The notes below the pieces were generated by a model that saw only the letters and a list, made by a program, of their open reading frames with translations, searched no databases and had not been told where the DNA came from. DNA of 64,000 nt from Devosia sp. Lineage in GTDB: Bacteria; Pseudomonadota; Alphaproteobacteria; Rhizobiales; Devosiaceae. The stretch spans positions 29,735-93,734 of the forward strand of contig NZ_JAQGJM010000013.1 of NCBI RefSeq assembly GCF_028290625.1, given 5' to 3'. The translations under genes and the position numbers were made by a program. Each line of letters opens with the position of its first letter. Positions within the stretch are counted from its first letter, which is position 1. This document shows positions 57,660-64,000 of this stretch, piece by piece.

Positions 57660-57815
57660 GAGCCACCCCTCTCCCCTCGCGGGAGAGGGACCGATATTTC
57701 TGCGTTCAGCAGAAATATCAGAGTGAGGGTGCAGTGCTTGGATGAAGCACGGCAACAACGCCACCCCCCATCCGGCGCTGCGCGCCCCCTGCTCCCGCAA
57801 GGGGAGAAGGGGAGG
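57660..57815. repeat. intergenic palindromic element (CCCCTCTCCC...GGGAGAGGG with internal 11-bp hairpin)
   Basis: GATATTTCTGC-gttca-GCAGAAATATC perfect stem at 57693-57719, flanked by CTCTCCC/GGGAGAG arms. Confidence 0.6.
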
Positions 57816-57831
57816 CGGTCTATAGCTGCCT

Positions 57832-57859
57832 CTTGAACCCCCAAATAGGTCACCTACAT
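57832..57859 (+). promoter_or_regulatory. candidate RpoH (sigma32) promoter of hsp20
   Basis: CTTG-N17-CCTACAT, close to the alphaproteobacterial RpoH pattern. Confidence 0.5.
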
Positions 57860-57951
57860 CTGTCTCGTTCGCCGCTTATCGCGGGAACCCCGACCTCGCC
57901 GAACCGACGCTTGCCTATTGCAGGGAGCGCACTCTGAGGATCCGGGACGTC

Positions 57952-57973
57952 CACGTTGCTCAAGGAGAATGTG
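57952..57973 (+). promoter_or_regulatory. candidate ROSE-like RNA thermometer hairpin covering the hsp20 Shine-Dalgarno
   Basis: CACGTTGCTCAAGGAGAATGTG: UUGCU element opposite AGGAG just upstream of ATG at 57977. Confidence 0.45.
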
Positions 57974-57976
57974 ACT

Positions 57977-58432
57977 ATGCAGACCATCGATTTCACCCCG
58001 TTTTACCGCTCCACCGTCGGCTATGACCGGCTGTTCAATCGCCTCGATACCCTTGGCGGGCAGGAAGCCAAAACCTACCCTCCCTATAATATCGAGCGCA
58101 CCGGCGAAGATGCCTATCGTATCTCTATCGCCGTAGCCGGCTTCTCCAATGGCGATATCGCCATCGAGACCAAGGAGAACAGCCTGGTGGTCAAGGGCGC
58201 CAAGCCGGCAGAGACTGCCGACAAGACCCGTGAATTCCTGCATCGCGGCATTGCCGAACGCGCTTTCGAGCTGCGCTTCCAGCTTGCCGACTATGTAGAG
58301 GTCTCCGGCGCCACTCTCGAAAACGGCCTGCTCCATCTCGAACTGAAGCGCGAATTGCCCGAAAGCAAGAAGCCGCGCCAGATTGAGATCAAGGGCGGTA
58401 CCGCCGTCATCGAGGACAAGTCGGTCAACTAA
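57977..58432 (+). CDS. Hsp20/IbpA-family small heat-shock protein
   Basis: FYRSTVGYDRLFNRLDTLGG...YNIERTGEDAYRISIAVAGFSNGDIAIETKENSLVVKGAK...LHRGIAERAFELRFQLADYVEVSGATLENGLLHLELKRELPE. Confidence 0.95.
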   Translation: MQTIDFTPFYRSTVGYDRLFNRLDTLGGQEAKTYPPYNIERTGEDAYRISIAVAGFSNGDIAIETKENSLVVKGAKPAETADKTREFLHRGIAERAFELRFQLADYVEVSGATLENGLLHLELKRELPESKKPRQIEIKGGTAVIEDKSVN

Positions 58433-58475
58433 CCGAACACGAATCTCGGCCTCCCCTCCCGGCCGATGATCGCAG

Positions 58476-58504
58476 GGCGCAGCTGGCAACAGCTGCGCCT
58501 TTTT
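58476..58504 (+). terminator. Rho-independent terminator of hsp20
   Basis: GGCGCAGCTG-GCAA-CAGCTGCGCC-TTTTT. Confidence 0.88.
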
Positions 58505-58596
58505 GCGCAGCGCCCCACTAAATGGAGCGTTCAGCCTAGCGACATGTCGTTGGCCGCATCCTGGTCCACGTATCCCTTTTGATCGAGAACTTTTTC

Positions 58597-59139
58597 ATGC
58601 CCCCATTGTCTCGTCCCATTCTGTTCGGCGCGCTGCTGTTGTCGGCTTTGTCCCACCCAGCTCTGGCGGCCGATTTGATCTCCAGCAACGATTGGCCGAT
58701 GGCGGATGCCCAAGCTCAGATTGTCGGGATGATCGGTACCGGCAGAGTTTATGATCTGACTATCGATCACGACAGCATCACTCTGTCGGTAGACCATGCC
58801 ATCGATCCCCGGCAGCTGAGCCAATATGTTTGGGATGCATCCGGGGTTCGACCGACCATGGACATACCGAACACCTTCAGATTGGGCGTGAGCGACACCG
58901 AACCGTTCGCGCTCAACGACCTGGATTTTGCCGCCGTGCCTGCGGTGAAGGCCGCAGCGCTCGCCGCGTTCAACGCCCAAGGTGCCGCCATTACCGAAAT
59001 CGAAGCCACCAGACCCACCGTCGGTGATAGCAAGGTCACCGTGGCGCTATGGACCGTCCATATCAACGATATCCAAGGCAATAGCGGCGAAGTACTGGTC
59101 ACCACGCAGGGCGATGTCCTCCATACGACTTTGCCATAG
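58597..59139 (+). CDS. secreted hypothetical protein
   Basis: MPPLSRPILFGALLLSALSHPALAADLISS signal peptide; no recognised domain. Confidence 0.65.
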   Translation: MPPLSRPILFGALLLSALSHPALAADLISSNDWPMADAQAQIVGMIGTGRVYDLTIDHDSITLSVDHAIDPRQLSQYVWDASGVRPTMDIPNTFRLGVSDTEPFALNDLDFAAVPAVKAAALAAFNAQGAAITEIEATRPTVGDSKVTVALWTVHINDIQGNSGEVLVTTQGDVLHTTLP

Positions 59140-59222
59140 AGAAGCTGGCATATTCGTCCGCTATGGGAACCTCGATGGCTGCCGTCGGTTCTTCTGGCAC
59201 GCATAGCGTCAAAGGACTTTCC

Positions 59223-59696
59223 ATGAAAACCCCCTCCATCACCCTCAAATCCAATTCCAAATCCGCCGTCATCGACATTCTCAATGCCCGCCTGGCCGAT
59301 GCCATCGATCTGGCGCTGATCACCAAGCAGGCGCACTGGAATCTCAAAGGCCCCACGTTCATCGCCGTGCACGAAATGCTCGATCCGATGCGCGCCGCCA
59401 TCGATGAGCATTCCGATATCATCGCCGAGCGCGTCGCCCAGCTCGATGGCATCGCGCTGGGCACCAGCCAGATCGTCGCCAAATCGAGCAAGCTGGCCCC
59501 CTACCCCACCGATATCCGCAAGGTTTCCGACCATCTGGCGGCCCTTGCCGAGCGCTATGCCGCTTTGGCCAATCAGGTACGCGAGGATATCGACGCCACC
59601 GACGAGGCCGGCGATGCCGACGCCACCGATATTCTCACCGCGTTCTCGCGCGAGTTGGACAAGGACCTGTGGTTCATCAAGTCGCATTTGGAATAG
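59223..59696 (+). CDS. dps: Dps-family DNA starvation/ferritin-like protein
   Basis: ALITKQAHWNLKGPTFIAVHEMLDPMRAAIDEHSDIIAERVAQLDGIALGT. Confidence 0.94.
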   Translation: MKTPSITLKSNSKSAVIDILNARLADAIDLALITKQAHWNLKGPTFIAVHEMLDPMRAAIDEHSDIIAERVAQLDGIALGTSQIVAKSSKLAPYPTDIRKVSDHLAALAERYAALANQVREDIDATDEAGDADATDILTAFSRELDKDLWFIKSHLE

Positions 59697-59720
59697 GCCG
59701 CGGCTTTCCCTAAGGTAACG

Positions 59721-59745
59721 GGCGCCGGAACAGCCGGCGCCTTTT
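59721..59745 (+). terminator. terminator downstream of dps
   Basis: GGCGCCGG-AACAG-CCGGCGCC-TTTT. Confidence 0.7.
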
Positions 59746-59758
59746 CCGGGAGGGCCAT

Positions 59759-60355
59759 ATGGCCAGTTTCAGCGAGAGCTTCCAGGGCTGGGATAAATAT
59801 GTCGAGAATTCCAAGGGCCAGCCGCCGCGCGATCTGCTGGGCCGGGCGTTGCAGTTCGTTCCAGGGCGAGGCGCCGCCATTGATGTGGGCGCCGGAGCGC
59901 TGAACGACACCCGCTTCCTGCTCGATGAGGGCTTCGCCTCAGTCACCGCGCTCGACTCGGCGCCGATCGCCCAGGACATTGCCGACACGTTGCCGGCAGA
60001 TCGCTTCCGCTATGTCATTTCGACCTTCGAGGCCTTCGATTTTCCTGTGGCGGCCTATGACCTCGTCAATGCCCAATACGCCCTGCCCTATATTCACCCC
60101 GACCATTTCGACACTGTCTTTGCCCGCATTTCCGCCTCGCTCAAGCCCGGCGGCATTCTGACCGGACAGCTTTTCGGCAATTTTGACGATTGGGCGGGAA
60201 CGCCCGGCATGAGCTTCCACACACTGGCCCAAGCCCGCGCCGTGCTGAGCGACCTGCGGCCGCTCGAATTTGAGGAGAACGACGAGCCCAATAGCCAGAC
60301 CCTGAGCGGCAAGGCCAAGCACTGGCACTATTACGACTTCATCGCCCGACGCTGA
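59759..60355 (+). CDS. class I SAM-dependent methyltransferase
   Basis: AAIDVGAGALNDTRFLLDEGFASVTALDSAP...YDLVNAQYALPYIHPDHFDTVFARISASLKPGG. Confidence 0.88.
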   Translation: MASFSESFQGWDKYVENSKGQPPRDLLGRALQFVPGRGAAIDVGAGALNDTRFLLDEGFASVTALDSAPIAQDIADTLPADRFRYVISTFEAFDFPVAAYDLVNAQYALPYIHPDHFDTVFARISASLKPGGILTGQLFGNFDDWAGTPGMSFHTLAQARAVLSDLRPLEFEENDEPNSQTLSGKAKHWHYYDFIARR

Positions 60356-60807
60356 TGGGCGCGAAGGCGCATGTTTCCTACGCTTTCCTATAGGGAAGTT
60401 GGCAATCTCCTATTTTCCGTGTCCAAACCATGGCCAAACCACTTGCCCACAGTTTGGAATTGTGACAATGTGCACAGGTTAGGGCAGCACGACTGTCCTA
60501 TCTGAAGCGTTGCCCCGCTCTCCGCGGCCAGCACGCACGCTGGTCCGGCTGGCCCGCTCTTGATGAGCGGAAACGGATAGGCGGAGCTGACAAAGCTCGA
60601 ATTTGAGCGGCCATTTGGATGCAGAGCCGCTCCCCACGCATGGACGATTTGCGCTTACGAGACGTACTGGTGTACGACCCGCCTGAAGCAACGCGCCCAC
60701 CAGAGGACGAGACCGCATCCTGCCCCGCCGGCTTATCGGCAAACCCAGGATGCACACGACATAGCGACAGAGCCCGCAAGGGCGACCAACGAACGAGGAA
60801 CAGCGAT

Positions 60808-63800
60808 ATGGCACACGATCTGACCGGCTCTTCAGCACCCGTCACGACGAGCAAAGCCAATCGTAAAACCTTGATCGAGAACGGTCGCCGCGTCGTCCCC
60901 GTTTCCGGCCGTCCTGCCGCGCAGGGTCTCTATGACCCCGCCAACGAGCACGACGCCTGCGGCATCGGCATGATCGCCAACATCAAGAACCGCCCCAGCC
61001 ATGAAGTGGTCGAAAAGGGTCTCGAAATCCTCGAGAACCTCGAACACCGCGGCGCCGTAGGTGCCGATCCCCTGATGGGCGACGGCGCCGGCATCCTGGT
61101 GCAGACCCCGCACGCTTTCCTCGCCAAGTCGGTGGATTTTGCGCTGCCCGAAAAGCACGCCTATGCGGCCGTGATGATCTTTTATCCCAACGACATTGCC
61201 CTGCGCGACCGTTGCGCCGCGGCCATCCGTGAATGCCTACTGGCCGAACAACTGACGCTGTTGGGCGAGCGCATTGTCCCCACCGACAATTCCGCTCTCT
61301 CGGCCGGCGTCATTGCCACCCAGCCGATCATCGAGCAGATGTTCATCGCTCGCCCCGAGGGCCTGACGCTGGACGAGTTCGAGCGCAAGCTGCTGATCGT
61401 GCGCAAGGTGATCTCCAACACCGTCTATGCGCGCGTGCCGGAGTCCAACGGCGACAACGGCTTTTACGTCGTCTCCATGTCGGCCCGCACCGTCGTTTAT
61501 AAGGGCATGTTCCTCGCCTACCAGCTCAAGGCCTTCTATCCCGATCTCTCCGACGAGAGCTTCGAGAGCGCTATCGCCTTGGTGCATCAGCGCTTTTCCA
61601 CCAACACCTTCCCAAGCTGGAAGCTGGCACACCCCTATCGCATGACCACCCACAATGGTGAAATCAACACCATTCGCGGCAACGTCAACTGGATGGCCGC
61701 CCGCCAGGCGTCGGTGTCTTCGCCGCTGTTCGGCGATGACATCAACAAGATCTGGCCGATTTCCTACGAGGGCCAGTCCGATACCGCTTGCTTCGACAAC
61801 GCGCTCGAATTCCTCGTGCGCGGCGGCTATAGCCTGCCCCACGCCGCGATGATGCTGATCCCCGAAGCCTGGGCCGGCAATCCGCTGATGGATGAGACGC
61901 GCCGCGCGTTCTACGAATATCACGCGGCCCTGATGGAGCCGTGGGACGGCCCCGCGGCCATGTCGCTCAGCGACGGCCGCTATGTCGTCGCCACGCTCGA
62001 TCGCAATGGCCTGCGTCCGGCCCGCTATCTGGTGACCCGCGAGGGCCATGTGGTGCTGGCCTCCGAATCGGGCGTGCTCGACATTCCCGACGAGGACATA
62101 GTCGAGCGCTGGCGCCTGCAGCCGGGCCGCATGCTGCTGCTCGACCTGGAGGAAGGCCGCATCATCTCGGACGACGAGATCAAGCGCACGCTCGCCACCT
62201 CCAATCCCTATGCCGAATGGCTGGCACGCACGCAGATCGTGCTCGAAGACCTGCCCGAGACCGCGCCCCAGGCGCCGGTGACCTCGGAGTCGCTGCTCGA
62301 TCGCATGCAGGCCTTTGGCTATACCCAGGAAGACATCAAGCTGCTGATGGCCCCGATGGCCACCACCGGCCAGGAAGCCGTCGGCTCGATGGGCACCGAC
62401 ACGCCGATTTCCGCGCTCAGCGAGAAGTCGAAGCTCCTCTATACTTATTTCAAGCAGAACTTCGCCCAGGTCACCAACCCGCCGATCGACCCGATCCGCG
62501 AAGAATCGGTGATGAGCCTCGTCTCCTTCATCGGGCCGCGGCCGAACCTGTTCGACCTCGAAGGCGCCTCCAAGCACAAGCGGCTGGAAGTGCGTCAGCC
62601 AATCCTGACCAACGAGGATCTCGAGAAGATCCGCGCCATCGGCGACATGGCGGACAACGAGTTCCGCACCCAGACCATCGACATCACCTATCCGGCCGAT
62701 AGCGGCGCGGCAGGGATGGAAGTGGCCATCGAAGCCATCTGCGCCCAGGCCGAAATCGCCATCGCGGGCGAATACAACATCATCGTGCTCAGCGATCGCC
62801 TCGTCGCGTCGGACCGCATCGCCATCCCGGCGCTGCTGGCCACCGCGGCCGTGCATCATCACCTGATCCGCAAGGGCCTGCGGACCTCCTCGGGCCTCGT
62901 CGTCGAAACCGGCGAAGCCCGCGAAATGCACCACTTCGCCATGCTGGCCGGCTACGGCGCCGAAGCCATCAACCCCTACTTGGCGTTCGAGACGCTGGCG
63001 GCCCTCCATGCCGAGGGCGAATACCCCGCCGAAGTCGATGCCCACGAAGTGGTCTATCGCTACATCAAGAGCGTGGGTAAGGGCCTGCTCAAGGTCATGT
63101 CTAAGATGGGCATTTCCACCTACCAGTCCTATTGCGGCGCGCAGATCTTCGACGCCGTCGGCCTCAAGACCGAATTCGTGCAGCGCTTCTTCTTCGGCAC
63201 TGCGACCACGATCGAAGGCGTTGGCCTCGCCGATATCGCCGAGGAAACCGTCCGCCGTCATCGCGACGCCTTTGGCGACGACGTGGTGCTGCGCAAGTCG
63301 CTCGATGTGGGCGGCGAATATATGTACCGCATCCGCGGCGAAAAGCATGCCTGGAGCCCCGATGTGGTCTCCGACCTGCAGCACGCCGTGCGCACCCGCG
63401 ACGAAAGCCCCGAGAGTGCACAGGCACGCTATGACAGCTTTGCCGAGCGCGTGAACACGGGCGAAAACGGCTATCTGGCCATCCGTAACCTGTTCGAGGT
63501 CCGCCCCATCGGCGAGCCGATCGCGCTGGATGAGGTCGAGCCGGCGGTCGATATCGTCAAGCGTTTCGTCACCGGCGCGATGAGCTTCGGCTCGATCAGC
63601 CGCGAGGCGCATACGACGCTGGCCATCGCGATGAACCGCATTGGTGGCAAGTCCAACACCGGCGAGGGCGGCGAGGAAGTCGACCGCTACCAGCCGCTGC
63701 CCAATGGCGACCAGAACCCGCTCCGCTCCGCCATCAAGCAGATCGCCTCGGGCCGCTTTGGCGTGACCACCGACTACTTGGTCAATGCCGACATGCTGCA

Positions 63801-64000
63801 GATCAAGGTCGCGCAGGGCGCCAAGCCCGGCGAAGGCGGCCAATTGCCCGGCCACAAGGTCGACTGGATCGTCGCCAAGACGCGCCATTCGACCCCCGGC
63901 GTCGGGCTGATCTCGCCCCCGCCGCACCACGATATCTAGTCCATCGAAGATCTGGCGCAGCTGATCTACGACCTCAAGAACGTCAACGAGACCGCCGATA
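60808..64000 (+). CDS. gltB: glutamate synthase large subunit, partial at window end and interrupted by an in-frame TAG at 63937-63939
   Basis: YDPANEHDACGIGMIANIKNRPSHEVVEKGLEILENLEHRGAVGADP...GEGGEEVDRYQPLPNGDQNPLRSAIKQIASGRFGVT...[30 protein letters not shown]. Confidence 0.95.

Noticed and set aside
7584-57815. CRISPR-like signal from recurring palindromes
   Set aside because: Repeats are dispersed single copies in intergenic regions, without regularly spaced direct repeats or cas genes.
60640-60690. Possible degenerate third copy of the family D core in the gltB leader (TTGCGCTTACGAGACGTAC..GTACGACCCGCC)
   Set aside because: Only partial similarity in reverse orientation; not enough to call a copy.
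60619-60807. N-terminal extension of GltB from the ATG at 60619
   Set aside because: In frame but without GltB-like residues; the region is hairpin-rich and a better start with RBS (GAGGAACAGCGAT) is at 60808.
61237-63930. 897-aa minus-strand ORF antisense to gltB
   Set aside because: Antisense shadow of a strong GltB frame; composition typical of spurious high-GC ORFs.

Overview
This 64-kb, high-GC window reads as chromosomal DNA from an alphaproteobacterium of the Hyphomicrobiales type. The taxonomic call is inferred from gene content (GapR/DUF2312 next to DUF1036 and pyk, CpdR next to an N-formylglutamate amidohydrolase, Cys-less bL36) and was not tested by search. It is mostly metabolic and housekeeping: a solute-binding protein and nucleoside hydrolase with a LysR regulator, Dcp, cell-wall enzymes (L,D-transpeptidase, DUF882/M15), dxs, a GT2-GtrA glycosyltransferase and a mannosyltransferase-like protein, pyk, rpmJ, an Opp-type peptide ABC operon, a RelE/ParE-type toxin-antitoxin pair, a beta-oxidation locus with a MerR regulator, an ATP-dependent DNA ligase plus ligase-associated exonuclease, a PreP-like M16 protease, hrpB, msrB, two tandem tRNA-Val genes, cpdR, hisN, hsp20, dps and gltB. 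I saw no CRISPR array, prophage or IS element. The items most worth a second look are: (1) an in-frame TAG inside gltB at 63937-63939 with conserved GltB-like sequence on both sides; (2) a hairpin-rich leader of about 330 nt upstream of gltB; (3) two copies of a nested-palindrome element whose arms appear to co-vary, one abutting a tRNA-Val gene; (4) LiuR-like palindromes in front of fadE and fadD next to a MerR gene; (5) a candidate RNA thermometer and RpoH promoter upstream of hsp20; (6) a candidate small RNA or attenuator on the minus strand upstream of an alpha/beta hydrolase; (7) several families of intergenic inverted repeats. I could not establish a clear new multi-gene system.
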